Positions 8,583-16,463 of a DNA stretch of 64,000 bases are shown here, piece by piece. The stretch's first letter is position 1. Each line of letters begins with the position of its first letter. Source of the DNA: Paenibacillus planticolens (lineage in GTDB: Bacteria > Bacillota > Bacilli > Paenibacillales > NBRC-103111); NCBI RefSeq assembly GCF_013141725.1, contig NZ_WHNZ01000071.1:1-64000 (forward strand). The letters run 5' to 3'. A program made the translations under genes and the position numbers. A model generated the notes under the pieces. The model was not told the origin of the DNA. It made no database searches and saw nothing but the letters and a program-made list of their open reading frames with translations.

Positions 8583-8672
8583 GGTATATCGGTAGCTGGC
8601 TGACATGGGATTGACTCCTTTAGTCCCTATAGCTTTGCGTCCCCATTTTTTAATGGGTTTGCCTTTATCAAT
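8583..8672 (-). ncRNA. cyclic di-GMP-I (GEMM) riboswitch aptamer
   Basis: On the minus strand the leader carries the GEMM-I core in order: AAAGGCAAACCC, a P2 hairpin CCCATT-AAAA-AATGGG with an A-rich tetraloop, the invariant GGGGACGCAAAGC, a P3 arm around GGGACTAAAGGAGTC containing the CTAAAGG receptor-like segment, and the closing CAGCCAGCTACCGATAT. These are the conserved stretches of the Vibrio Vc2 class. The aptamer precedes a PAS-GGDEF-EAL-PilZ gene, the classic kind of target. An open frame drawn across this stretch is a shadow. Whether ligand turns expression on or off depends on the overlap with the downstream terminator and is not certain. Confidence 0.92.
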
Positions 8673-8779
8673 TAGAAAACTGCATGAATATGTCATTACT
8701 ATATTAGGTCTTTTTTCCCATTATTACAATATAGCATGACTATTCTCATAGATCATACGCCATATTATTGACATCCCCT

Positions 8780-8820
8780 AATAAAAAAAGTCCACTCTGT
8801 GCGGTTGCACGAGTGGACTT
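8780..8820 (-). terminator. intrinsic terminator of hxlAB
   Basis: Arms AAGTCCACTC (8788-8797) and GAGTGGACTT (8811-8820) with a GTGC/GCAC inner pair; the minus strand then reads CTTTTTTTATTAG. It lies 30 bases past the hxlB stop. Confidence 0.9.
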
Positions 8821-8849
8821 GAATGAGATCGTTTTGGGATCTATGCTGA

Positions 8850-9413
8850 TTATTCCAAATTGGCATGACGGTCAAACAGGGTCGTGGAATCATACCCTTT
8901 TTTCTCCATTAACCGCAGAATGACCGCGTCAAAAAATAACAAAAGAGTCTGCTCAAATAACGAGCCCATAGGCTGTATCGTGGAGTACTGGCTATTCGAC
9001 TTATCTTTGGGAGAGCCGGGGAGCTTGACCGTTAGATCCGCCAGCTGCCCAATCGTTGATTCCGGGAATATCGTCACTGCCGCGACAGTGGCTTGCAAGC
9101 TTTTGGCTTTCTCCCCCATGGATATGAGACTTCTGGTTTCTCCGGAACCTGATGCGATGATGAGCATGTCGCTCGCTGTTATGTTAGGCGTGATCGTCTC
9201 TCCCACAACGTAAGCGTCCATGCCCATGTGCATCAGCCTCATGGCAAAAGCTTTGGCCATCAAGCCGGATCTGCCGGCCCCGGCTAGAAAAACCTTTCTG
9301 GATGCCAGTATTCGCTCTACAAGCAGATCAGCTTGTACGGCATCCAATCGGTGGGCTGCCTGCTGCAGCTCCTCAAGGATGACAGCTGCATACTCATTCG
9401 TTCTCATCGGCAT
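8850..9413 (-). CDS. hxlB: 6-phospho-3-hexuloisomerase
   Basis: A 187-residue SIS-fold isomerase that converts 3-hexulose 6-phosphate to fructose 6-phosphate, the second step of formaldehyde fixation in the ribulose monophosphate route. The sugar-phosphate site appears as VFLAGAGRSGLMAKAFAMRL (about 34-53) and IIASGSGETRS (about 85-95); the family tail LFDRHANLE is intact. It overlaps hxlA as TAATG, with AAGG six bases before the start, so the two are translated as a pair. Cytoplasmic. Confidence 0.95.
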   Translation of the reverse strand: MPMRTNEYAAVILEELQQAAHRLDAVQADLLVERILASRKVFLAGAGRSGLMAKAFAMRLMHMGMDAYVVGETITPNITASDMLIIASGSGETRSLISMGEKAKSLQATVAAVTIFPESTIGQLADLTVKLPGSPKDKSNSQYSTIQPMGSLFEQTLLLFFDAVILRLMEKKGYDSTTLFDRHANLE

Positions 9414-10048
9414 TAAGATCCTTGTTTAATCAATTTCTGCATCTCAGCGGCAGCGGCCTGCTTGTCTTCTTGTCCGGTAATCCCTCCACCGACAATAACA
9501 AGATCTGGACTCGCTTTGATGACTTCCGGCAGCGTACTTAATTTAATGCCTCCAGCAATTGCTGTTTTGGCCTGTTTGACGACACGTTTGATCGTCAGTA
9601 GATCTTCAAATGAGTTTTTACCTACAGCCTGCAGGTCATAACCTGTATGCACACAGATATAATCCACGCCAAGTGCGTCGATTTCTTGCGCACGCTGCTC
9701 AAGATTTTTCACGGAGATCATGTCCACCAAGATTTGTTTGCCTTGTTTCCGCGCTTCTTCTACAGCGCCTTTGATCGTCATGTCTTCCGAAGCTCCCAAT
9801 ACGGTAATAATGTCCGCTCCTGCCTCGGATGCTTTCATGACTTCATAACCGGCAGCGTCCATAATTTTCAAGTCAGCCAACACTCTCAAGTTTGGAAAAG
9901 CTTCTTTGATTTCCTTAACGGCGCGAAGCCCCTCATTAATGACAACCGGGGTGCCAATTTCGACGATATCTACATAAGGTTCCACTTCTTTCACCAATTG
10001 TTTGGCTTGTGGGATGTTGACAAGATCTAACGCTAATTGAAGTTCCAT
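9413..10048 (-). CDS. hxlA: 3-hexulose-6-phosphate synthase
   Basis: A 211-residue TIM-barrel enzyme of the orotidine decarboxylase superfamily that condenses formaldehyde with ribulose 5-phosphate. The motifs seen are ELQLALDLVN at the N terminus, VLADLKIMDAAGYE (the superfamily DxKxxD as DLKIMD) and VVGGGITGQEDK near the end, which binds phosphate. AGAAGGAGTGACTC precedes the ATG. With hxlB it forms a formaldehyde detoxification and assimilation operon; no methanol dehydrogenase is seen nearby. Confidence 0.96.
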   Translation of the reverse strand: MELQLALDLVNIPQAKQLVKEVEPYVDIVEIGTPVVINEGLRAVKEIKEAFPNLRVLADLKIMDAAGYEVMKASEAGADIITVLGASEDMTIKGAVEEARKQGKQILVDMISVKNLEQRAQEIDALGVDYICVHTGYDLQAVGKNSFEDLLTIKRVVKQAKTAIAGGIKLSTLPEVIKASPDLVIVGGGITGQEDKQAAAAEMQKLIKQGS

Positions 10049-10084
10049 GGATGAGTCACTCCTTCTATTATGTTGTTCACGGAG

Positions 10085-10155
10085 CCTATTGTACGCCGAT
10101 ACTTTTCAAAAAGGAAGTACGCACTATTTGGTGACGTAGTACCCATTTGGATACT
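10085..10155 (-). promoter_or_regulatory. hxlA promoter region with candidate HxlR site
   Basis: On the minus strand a -10-like TACAAT stands about 40 bp before the hxlA start without a good -35. Immediately upstream, AGTACCC-ATTT-GGATACT (10138-10155, plus strand) is an inverted repeat with one mismatch, next to GTACGCAC/GTGACGTAGTAC. HxlR is an activator of hxlAB in B. subtilis, so a weak -35 with symmetric elements upstream fits. The assignment is inferred. Confidence 0.4.
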
Positions 10156-10223
10156 ATGAACGACAAGAAGGAGGCTATCCCATAAGTAAATTCGTGATAG
10201 TTCCAAATCCGAGCATAACTCGT

Positions 10224-10547
10224 TTAAACTTCAATTCGTTCCTGATGTTTCTCGCCCCAATCGGCCATCACATGCAGCACTACCTCCATCGTTTGGCCAT
10301 ATTCCGTTAAGGAATACTCGACTTTCGGAGGCACTTGAACGAAGACCTTCCGATGGATAATGCCGTCATCCTCTAATTCACGAAGCTGTTGGGTTAGCAT
10401 TTTTTGCGTGATATCAGGCATCCCCCGTTTTAATTCGCCAAAGCGTTTGACGCCATCCATCAGATGGCATAGAATGACCAGCTTCCATTTGCCGCCAATT
10501 ACTTTCAAGGTCATTTCTACCGAGCTCTTAAAGCGTTGATCTCCCAT
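10224..10547 (-). CDS. hxlR: HxlR-family winged-helix regulator
   Basis: A 107-residue MarR-like winged-helix protein of the HxlR family. Signatures are LKVIGGKWKLVILCHLMDGVKRFGELKR, then ITQKMLTQQLRELEDDGIIHRKV (recognition helix and wing) and VEYSLTEYGQTM. The start is set at ATG 10547, where GAAGGAG lies ten bases upstream and the length matches the family; a longer frame to 10670 adds an unrelated leader. In B. subtilis hxlR is divergent and activates hxlAB in response to formaldehyde; here it is upstream in the same direction. No CxC metal-type feature is needed for this call. Role as the hxlAB activator is inferred from context. Confidence 0.88.
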   Translation of the reverse strand: MGDQRFKSSVEMTLKVIGGKWKLVILCHLMDGVKRFGELKRGMPDITQKMLTQQLRELEDDGIIHRKVFVQVPPKVEYSLTEYGQTMEVVLHVMADWGEKHQERIEV

Positions 10548-10795
10548 AGGGTAACGACTCCTTCGTATACGATTTGATACTCTCTCACTTAAAAATAGGT
10601 ACTTGCCGATAATTGCATGTTTCTTCATAATAATTGGCGCAACTTTCAGTTGCAAACAGCCAAGATCCAAACCTATGAATTTTTTTTAATTTTGCCGTCT
10701 AGACTTTACTCCATGTCAATCAGCTCAATTGGAATATGATAATAAACAAATCAGTATGAGGTATGTTTAGTAAATTTCCAAAATGAGGTGCTGTC

Positions 10796-11569
10796 ATGTC
10801 AGCGTACCGTGGGAGATCAATAAGCAGTAAATGGGTCAAAACAAAGGCTCTCTTATTGAACAAAGAACTTCGGAATTTTGTCCCTGATACAAAAATCTAC
10901 AATCAAGCAAATCTGCTTACGATGCTAAATAAACATAAGATGGTTTATGTCAAGCCAACGACTGGCTCTGCTGGCAATGGCGTTATCCGCGTAGAGAAAA
11001 CTAAGCATTACAGCTTTCAAAACGGACAAACCAGAAGAACTTTTCCTACGTTTCAAGGGTTATTCACTGCGCTAAACAAGTCCAAGTTAAACAGGACCTA
11101 TCTGATCCAACAAGGCATTCACCTGTTGACTCATCACAATCGAATATTCGATATACGCATCATGGTCCAGAAAAACCCGAAACAATCTTGGGAAGCTACC
11201 GGATATATCGGCCGGGTTGCTCATCCGCGCAAAATCGTGACGAACTTTCATAATAGCGGCAAACCGCTGCCATTAGAATTACTGCTGGGCTCCTACTTAC
11301 AAAACCGGAAAAAACATGATTATATCACATTCTTGCGTCAGCTGAGCTATAAAATCGCCGTGCATTACCAGAAAGTTTATCCTGGATTCAAGGAAATCGG
11401 TATTGATTATGGAGTCGACAAAAAATTGAAGCCATGGGTATTAGAAGTGAACACATCACCAGATCCCTTTATATTCAATCAACTGAAAGAGAAAAAAATG
11501 TTCTTCAAAGTGCTGCGCTTTGCGAGGTCAAACGGCCGATTTTTGCCTGCCAGACGGCGGCGCAAATAA
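10796..11569 (+). CDS. YheC/YheD-family endospore coat-associated protein
   Basis: A 257-residue ATP-grasp-like protein of the YheC/YheD group. Seen are YVKPTTGSAGNGVIRVEK (about 52-69, nucleotide-binding lysine and glycine loop), YLIQQGIHLL, FDIRIMVQKN, and near the end EIGIDYGVDKKLKPWVLEVNTSPDP (about 203-227, ATP-grasp metal and phosphate residues D, E, N). The protein is basic. B. subtilis YheC and YheD localise to the forming spore; no enzymatic reaction is established. GAGGTG precedes the ATG. It stands alone with its own terminator. Confidence 0.9.
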   Translation: MSAYRGRSISSKWVKTKALLLNKELRNFVPDTKIYNQANLLTMLNKHKMVYVKPTTGSAGNGVIRVEKTKHYSFQNGQTRRTFPTFQGLFTALNKSKLNRTYLIQQGIHLLTHHNRIFDIRIMVQKNPKQSWEATGYIGRVAHPRKIVTNFHNSGKPLPLELLLGSYLQNRKKHDYITFLRQLSYKIAVHYQKVYPGFKEIGIDYGVDKKLKPWVLEVNTSPDPFIFNQLKEKKMFFKVLRFARSNGRFLPARRRRK

Positions 11570-11595
11570 TTCAAGGTAGATTTCGCATCAAATTA

Positions 11596-11645
11596 AAACA
11601 CCTCCAATCCCGATTACCCGGTGAATTTGGAGGTGTTTATTTGTG
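11596..11645 (+). terminator. terminator of the YheC/D gene
   Basis: Twelve-base perfect arms AAACACCTCCAA (11596-11607) and TTGGAGGTGTTT (11627-11638), then ATTTGTGTTTTA. It separates two convergent genes and may serve both, although the minus-strand tail is less T-rich. Confidence 0.85.
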
Positions 11646-11647
11646 TT

Positions 11648-12253
11648 TTATCGGGAGAGCCGCCGCTGCGCAGCCATCCGCTTTACTCCCATTAAGCCAA
11701 TGGCGGCTATACCCGCCGCGACAATGAGCCATAAGGGATGATGGAAGTGTATATGGAAGTGGCGCCAAGCTTTATCCAGTTTTTGGCCGAGTAGAACAAT
11801 GACTAATATCCAAGCCAAGGCACCAACATAAGAAATACACATAAATTTGATATACCGCATTTTCGTTGCCCCTGCAATGAAGGGAGCCGCATGCCTTAAC
11901 CCAGCTACATAATAACCAATCAGAAGCACAATCGCACCATACTTTTTAAACTGCTCCGCCCACTTCTCCAAACGGCTCTCGGAAATATGAATCCATTTGG
12001 TTACTTTGCTGATTCGCTTCAAACCAATACTTTGTCCAAGCAGATAATTAAGTGTCATCCCTGCGCTAGCTCCAAGCCAAGCAAAGCCGATAATACCGCC
12101 TATATGAAGATTGGCTTTAACCGCTATATAGCCTGCACCTAAAAGGATAATCTCGATCGGCAGCGGTAAGCCTACGATTCCAATGAAAAGTAAAACAAAT
12201 ATGCCCGCATATCCGTAATGGCTGATTAATGTGATCATGGAATGATGATTCAT
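11648..12253 (-). CDS. DedA family membrane protein
   Basis: A 201-residue DedA protein with about five hydrophobic segments. The motifs are GIVGLPLPIEIILLGAGYIA (re-entrant acidic loop, Glu34) and GYYVAGLRHAAPFIAGATKM (conserved Arg and Gly). Bacillales DedA members include UptA-type flippases that return undecaprenyl phosphate to the inner leaflet. AGGTGA precedes the ATG. A direct repeat TTCTCAT-CTTC-CTCTCAT lies 51 bp upstream, and the same kind of site precedes the PAP2 phosphatase and a response regulator, which supports a lipid-carrier role. The exact substrate is inferred. Confidence 0.88.
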   Translation of the reverse strand: MNHHSMITLISHYGYAGIFVLLFIGIVGLPLPIEIILLGAGYIAVKANLHIGGIIGFAWLGASAGMTLNYLLGQSIGLKRISKVTKWIHISESRLEKWAEQFKKYGAIVLLIGYYVAGLRHAAPFIAGATKMRYIKFMCISYVGALAWILVIVLLGQKLDKAWRHFHIHFHHPLWLIVAAGIAAIGLMGVKRMAAQRRLSR

Positions 12254-12303
12254 CTTTCTTCACCTACCTCATATTGATCGTATCACAATTAAGAAAGAAG
12301 AGC

Positions 12304-12321
12304 ATGAGAGGAAGATGAGAA
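12304..12321 (-). promoter_or_regulatory. direct-repeat response regulator site before the DedA gene
   Basis: The minus strand reads TTCTCAT (12315-12321), four bases, CTCTCAT (12304-12310): an 11-bp period, matching the sites at 19837 and 21998. About 10 bases further on is a -10-like CTTAAT. Such one-turn direct repeats are typical of OmpR-family binding. Confidence 0.6.
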
Positions 12322-12370
12322 AAATGATTTTCATTCCACGCTTGTTGTCAAGGTCTTTTTGCTCATCAGA

Positions 12371-12388
12371 TTCTCACGGTTTTCTAAT
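12371..12388 (+). promoter_or_regulatory. degenerate direct-repeat site before the NlpC/P60 gene
   Basis: The plus strand reads TTCTCAC-GGTT-TTCTAAT with the same 11-bp period and the same orientation toward its gene as the other three sites. Each half differs by one base from TTCTCAT. The distance to a -10 is less regular, so this copy is the least certain. Confidence 0.4.
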
Positions 12389-12515
12389 TATCGTCCTCCG
12401 AGCATGATCTACCCTAGTGTTTCTCCCCGATTGGTAATCTATAGGTCATTCCGGATGTGGTAAGGTTATCCCAGGTGGAAGCCTAAAACACGATCCTGAA
12501 GGAGGATGTCCAATC

Positions 12516-13037
12516 ATGAACAACATGAAAAAGAACCGCCTTAGTAAATCGCTATTAGGAATTACACTTAGTGTATCCTTACTTGCCTCAGCGAACCTTT
12601 TCGTCGGAACGCAATCCGCGCATGCAGCGAACAGCACGGCTTCAATAACAGCAGCTTCTACAGCTGTGTCAGGGAAAGCCAACAGCATTATCTCTACAGG
12701 TGAACAATACCTTGGGGTAAAATATTCATTCGGATCTCAGAAAGGCCGAACAAATACCTTTGATTGTTCGTCTTTTACACAATATGTATATGGCAAGAAT
12801 GGGATCAATCTCCCTCGTTCATCTAAGCAGCAATCACAGGTAGGCACCTATGTTCCCAGAAGTCAGCTTCAACCCGGAGACCTAGTCTTCTTCTATTCCC
12901 CTATTCACCATGTTGGTATCTATATAGGGAATGGAAAAATTCTGCACACGTACGGCAGTCCTGGCGTTACGATTTCTGATATGAACTCCGGTTGGTGGAG
13001 CAGAAACTACAAAACAGCCCGCCGCGTTATTAACTAA
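12516..13037 (+). CDS. secreted NlpC/P60 cell-wall peptidase
   Basis: A 173-residue exported peptidoglycan endopeptidase. A signal peptide (basic MKKNRLSKS, hydrophobic core, cleavage at AHA-A near residue 37) is followed by one NlpC/P60 domain with TFDCSSFTQYVYG (catalytic Cys84), HHVGIYIGNGK (His132) and a third polar residue at HTYG (His144). It probably cuts gamma-D-Glu-diamino acid bonds in stem peptides. There is no separate wall-binding domain. GGAGGATGTC precedes the ATG. The 260-bp upstream region is shared with the DedA gene and carries response-regulator-like repeats. Confidence 0.93.
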   Translation: MNNMKKNRLSKSLLGITLSVSLLASANLFVGTQSAHAANSTASITAASTAVSGKANSIISTGEQYLGVKYSFGSQKGRTNTFDCSSFTQYVYGKNGINLPRSSKQQSQVGTYVPRSQLQPGDLVFFYSPIHHVGIYIGNGKILHTYGSPGVTISDMNSGWWSRNYKTARRVIN

Positions 13038-13083
13038 AGCTCATTACCACTAGTGTAACTAATTGATCATCTTTTCATCCCCA

Positions 13084-13120
13084 AAAAAACCTCCTTCTAT
13101 GATTTTGAAGGAGGTTTTTT
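13084..13120 (+). terminator. bidirectional terminator between convergent genes
   Basis: Perfect 14-base arms AAAAAACCTCCTTC and GAAGGAGGTTTTTT (13084-13097 / 13107-13120). T runs exist on both strands, so it can end both the NlpC/P60 transcript and the minus-strand glycosyltransferase operon. Confidence 0.92.
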
Positions 13121-13132
13121 GGCGATTATAAC

Positions 13133-14251
13133 CTAAATCGAAAGCGAAAGGGCGCGCTCATTCATGCTATGCATCATATCAGTTACGATGTGTTCAGCAG
13201 CTTGGCTCCGCTGCAATGCTCTCATACGTTCCCTGATTTCTTCCTGCAAGCTGGGATTCCTTATTAACGCGTTTATTTTATAAGTTAATTGTTCCAAATG
13301 AACGGAAATCGAAGCAATTCCACGACTCGTAAGATATAAGGCATTTTCCTTTTCCTGCCCGGCATAGGGCTTATAGATGAAGATCGGCAGATGCTGGACA
13401 ATCGCTTCCGTCAACGTTAACCCTCCTGCCTTAGTTACAATGCAAGTTGCCCGAGACATCCATTCATGAATATTGTCTACATACCCAAGAATAGTAACCC
13501 CCATAGAAGCGGCAAAATGGTCTTTAAGTCTAAGCATCAGCTTCTCATTGCGGCCACAAACAACGACCAACTGACAATGTTCCAAATAGGACAGGCTCGT
13601 AATCATATCCTCAATATAGCTGTTGACCCCGCTGTCTGACGCCATAATCAGGATGATTTTCTTTGGATGCGTATCCGCGGTGCTCATCGACCTTGCGAAC
13701 TCTTGCCGTACGGGAATTCCGCTTACCTCAATGCGCTCTTTACTGATCCCTTTGAAAATGATTTGCTGTTTCAGCTCATCCGTGGCTACATAATATTTAT
13801 CCACATTCGGATGCAGCCAACTGGCATGTAAGGCATAATCCGTAAGTATCGTGACATTTCTTATGCCCATTGAACTGCACACATCCGGCGATGCTCCGAA
13901 CGGAAACGTATTTACAACGACATTAGGCCGCTCTTTATGAATAAGTTCTCTTAACTTCTTTTTGCCCAGAAAGGTCATGGATCTCTGGAATAGTGCGGTC
14001 CTCTTGGATTCGCGGGTTAAGTAGTAGCTCCAGCCATAATAGTCGAGACCTATGCGTGAACTTTTGGTGCTTTGGTTAACAAGCGATGTTGTAATGAGAT
14101 TGATGACGGGGTGGCCTTCTTTCATAAGATCGACGATTTTGACATGTTCGATACCTTGCTTCAAACATTGCTGCAGCAGCGCTTTGGACGCTTGAAGATG
14201 CCCGTTGCCATAGCTGGCGGTAAGAATTAATACGCTAGGATTCATACTCAT
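13133..14251 (-). CDS. UgtP/MGDG synthase-like glycosyltransferase
   Basis: A 372-residue GT-B glycosyltransferase (family GT28). The N-terminal acceptor domain opens with SVLILTASYGNGHLQASKALLQQ, the MGDG-synthase signature. The donor site near the C terminus is TKAGGLTLTEAIVQHLPIFIYKP with the PAGQEKENA loop, which binds UDP-sugar. B. subtilis UgtP makes glucosyl-diacylglycerols for lipid anchors. The start is placed at ATG 14251, behind AAAGGTGG; a longer frame would overlap the response regulator. It is the last gene of the ABC-kinase-regulator block, which suggests envelope adaptation. Confidence 0.88.
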   Translation of the reverse strand: MSMNPSVLILTASYGNGHLQASKALLQQCLKQGIEHVKIVDLMKEGHPVINLITTSLVNQSTKSSRIGLDYYGWSYYLTRESKRTALFQRSMTFLGKKKLRELIHKERPNVVVNTFPFGASPDVCSSMGIRNVTILTDYALHASWLHPNVDKYYVATDELKQQIIFKGISKERIEVSGIPVRQEFARSMSTADTHPKKIILIMASDSGVNSYIEDMITSLSYLEHCQLVVVCGRNEKLMLRLKDHFAASMGVTILGYVDNIHEWMSRATCIVTKAGGLTLTEAIVQHLPIFIYKPYAGQEKENALYLTSRGIASISVHLEQLTYKINALIRNPSLQEEIRERMRALQRSQAAEHIVTDMMHSMNERALSLSI

Positions 14252-14285
14252 GTTTAAGAGAAACCACCTTTCGTCATATGCTTTG

Positions 14286-14972
14286 TTATAATCGGAAACG
14301 ATAACCGGCTCCCCAGACCGTTTCAATGAATTGAGAGTTGGAGGGGTCTATTTCTATCTTTTCTCTTAATTTACGTATATGCACCGTCACCGTCTGTGAA
14401 TCTCCCATTGCATCAAATCCCCAAATACGTTCAAAGAGGTGGTCCTTGCTGTACACACGATTTGGATTGATGGCCAAAAAATAAAGCAAATCAAATTCCT
14501 TCGTGGTCAGGTTCATTTCCTGTTCATGAACGAAAACCCGGCGGGAACCGTAATCGATTAAAAGTCCGTGTATACGAATTTCTTCCTTGTTTTCTTTCGT
14601 TCCTATTAATCGCTCATACCGTGCCATATGCGCTTTGACTCTAGCCACAAGCTCTCCGGGTTTAAAAGGCTTCGTAATATAATCATCCGCTCCCAAACCA
14701 AGACCGCGAATCAAATCAATATCTTCTTTTTTGGCCGTAACCATCAGAATCGGAATTTGATATTTCTCGCGTACTTGCTTGCACACCTCAAAACCGTTTA
14801 TTAACGGGAGCATAACATCTAGAATGATTAAATCATATTCTCCACTGAGTCCCAGCTTCAACCCTTGCTCGCCATCCGTCGCAATATCAGCTTTATAGCC
14901 GCTCACTTCCAAATAGTCTCTTTCCAGCTCAGCAATCAGTTGTTCGTCTTCTACGATTAATATCTTTTTCAT
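14286..14972 (-). CDS. OmpR-family response regulator
   Basis: A 228-residue regulator with an N-terminal receiver (IVEDEQ acidic pair, phospho-Asp in LIILDVMLP near residue 53, Thr in MVTAKK, Lys in ITKPFKPGELVARV) and a C-terminal winged helix ending VTVHIRKLREKIEIDPSN...VWGAGYRF. It overlaps the kinase gene as ATGA. The TTTCTTAA tandem repeat before the secreted-protein gene at 18942 is a candidate target. Confidence 0.95.
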   Translation of the reverse strand: MKKILIVEDEQLIAELERDYLEVSGYKADIATDGEQGLKLGLSGEYDLIILDVMLPLINGFEVCKQVREKYQIPILMVTAKKEDIDLIRGLGLGADDYITKPFKPGELVARVKAHMARYERLIGTKENKEEIRIHGLLIDYGSRRVFVHEQEMNLTTKEFDLLYFLAINPNRVYSKDHLFERIWGFDAMGDSQTVTVHIRKLREKIEIDPSNSQFIETVWGAGYRFRL

Positions 14973-16447
14973 AAATGTTCACCGTCTTTATGCCTTCTGA
15001 GTGGCAAATTGATTGTCAGACAAGTCCCTTCGCCTTTCACACTTTTCGCTTCAATCGTCCCTCCATGCCCTTCGATCATTTGTTTCGAGATCGCTAATCC
15101 CAGCCCGCTCCCGCCATTGTTGCTGTTTCTGGATGGGTCTGCCCGGTAAAAACGGTCAAAGATATGAGGCAGCGCCTCGGCATTCACACCTGCACCGTTA
15201 TCTGCAATTTCAATGACGACATGTGATCCCGTCGTTCTGGCCTGCAAAGTAATTCGCTTCTCGGTTTTATTCATATATTTCAAGCAGTTGTCCATAATAT
15301 TAGAAAAGACGCGTCTTATTTTATCCCGATCAATAGAGACCTGTATCTGCCGCTCCAACGCGATTTCCGACTTATAATGAACGCCTTGTTTGCCAAGTTC
15401 AAAATCAAGTTCTTCTGACCAGTCCCCTAAAAATGATCCGAAATCAACGATTTCAAAAAGAAATGGAACTCGTTTCAAGTCCAGTTTGGAATACAGAAAT
15501 AATTCATCGATTAAATGATCCATCTCTTCCGCTTTGGACGATATGATTTCAATATATTTTCTTTGCTTATCCGGTGTATCGGCAATGCCATCGCCTAACC
15601 CGTCTACATAGCCTCTAATGGCTGTAAGTGGAGTCCTGATGTCGTGTGAGATGTTGGAAATAAGTTCTTTGCGGTTCTCTTCATACTGAATTTGAGTCTG
15701 GATGGACTCATGCAATTGTTGGCGCATTTGTTCAAATGCTATGCTGAGCTGACCGATTTCATCCTTACTTGTGATCTGCACCTGGAATTCCAAGTCGCCC
15801 GATTGAATTCTTTTCATAGCATTCTTTAGCTTCTGCAGCGGTTGGATGATGCTTCTTGAAACAAAATAAGTAAGCAGCGAGTGCGTAAGTATCAAAATGA
15901 TCAGTAATGTGATAAAAAGAGCGGGAAAAAACTTTTGCGTAAAATTAACGATCGGATTCACTTTCGTCACGATGAAAACACTGCCTGGCTGTTGTTCCGA
16001 ATCATAAAAATCGAAGGAATTAACCTCCAACAATTCTTTCCCATACCGCTTCGCATCTTCTCGTTCCGGATGCCCGGGATGTTTGAAAGCAGGCAGCTGC
16101 TGAAGGATGTTCGTCCCTTGCAAGGTTGGAGAAACATAGACAAACGTATTATTCTTGCGTACAACAAGCTTCGAATTATTTAGCTGCAGCTCTTGATCAA
16201 CATCTGCTAGATACGTTGCTTCCGCTAGGATAGACGGATTCTTCTCCGATGTTCGCTTCAGGTCTTTAAACGTATGCTCCACATTCTGATTTTCGAATAG
16301 TCCGACACCTGTATGCAGTTGATCCCGGATACTTTGAAAGTCGCCGCGAAATACAACGACTAAAAGAACAGCCGTAATCATCATCATAACGAGTGGTATT
16401 AGCAGCATGGCTGCGTAGGAAAGCAATAATTTCAGACGAATAGACAT
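14969..16447 (-). CDS. membrane sensor histidine kinase
   Basis: A 492-residue kinase with two membrane helices flanking an extracytoplasmic domain of roughly 140 residues, then HAMP (SIIQPLQKLKNAMKRIQSGD), HisKA (NISHDIRTPLTAIRGYVDGL) and HATPase (DNCLKYMNK, IADNGAGV, NGGSGLGLAIS). The start is ATG 16447 behind GGGGA; an upstream extension would overlap the permease gene. Located between an ABC exporter and its response regulator, so it may sense a substrate of that exporter, for example an envelope-active compound (inferred). Confidence 0.93.
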   Translation of the reverse strand: MSIRLKLLLSYAAMLLIPLVMMMITAVLLVVVFRGDFQSIRDQLHTGVGLFENQNVEHTFKDLKRTSEKNPSILAEATYLADVDQELQLNNSKLVVRKNNTFVYVSPTLQGTNILQQLPAFKHPGHPEREDAKRYGKELLEVNSFDFYDSEQQPGSVFIVTKVNPIVNFTQKFFPALFITLLIILILTHSLLTYFVSRSIIQPLQKLKNAMKRIQSGDLEFQVQITSKDEIGQLSIAFEQMRQQLHESIQTQIQYEENRKELISNISHDIRTPLTAIRGYVDGLGDGIADTPDKQRKYIEIISSKAEEMDHLIDELFLYSKLDLKRVPFLFEIVDFGSFLGDWSEELDFELGKQGVHYKSEIALERQIQVSIDRDKIRRVFSNIMDNCLKYMNKTEKRITLQARTTGSHVVIEIADNGAGVNAEALPHIFDRFYRADPSRNSNNGGSGLGLAISKQMIEGHGGTIEAKSVKGEGTCLTINLPLRRHKDGEHL

Positions 16448-16463
16448 GAGTGATTCCCCGTTT

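Noticed and set aside
8469..8696. 75-codon open frame on the minus strand
   Set aside because: It crosses the c-di-GMP-I aptamer and the terminator, has no good start site and no protein-like composition; it is a shadow of the riboswitch.
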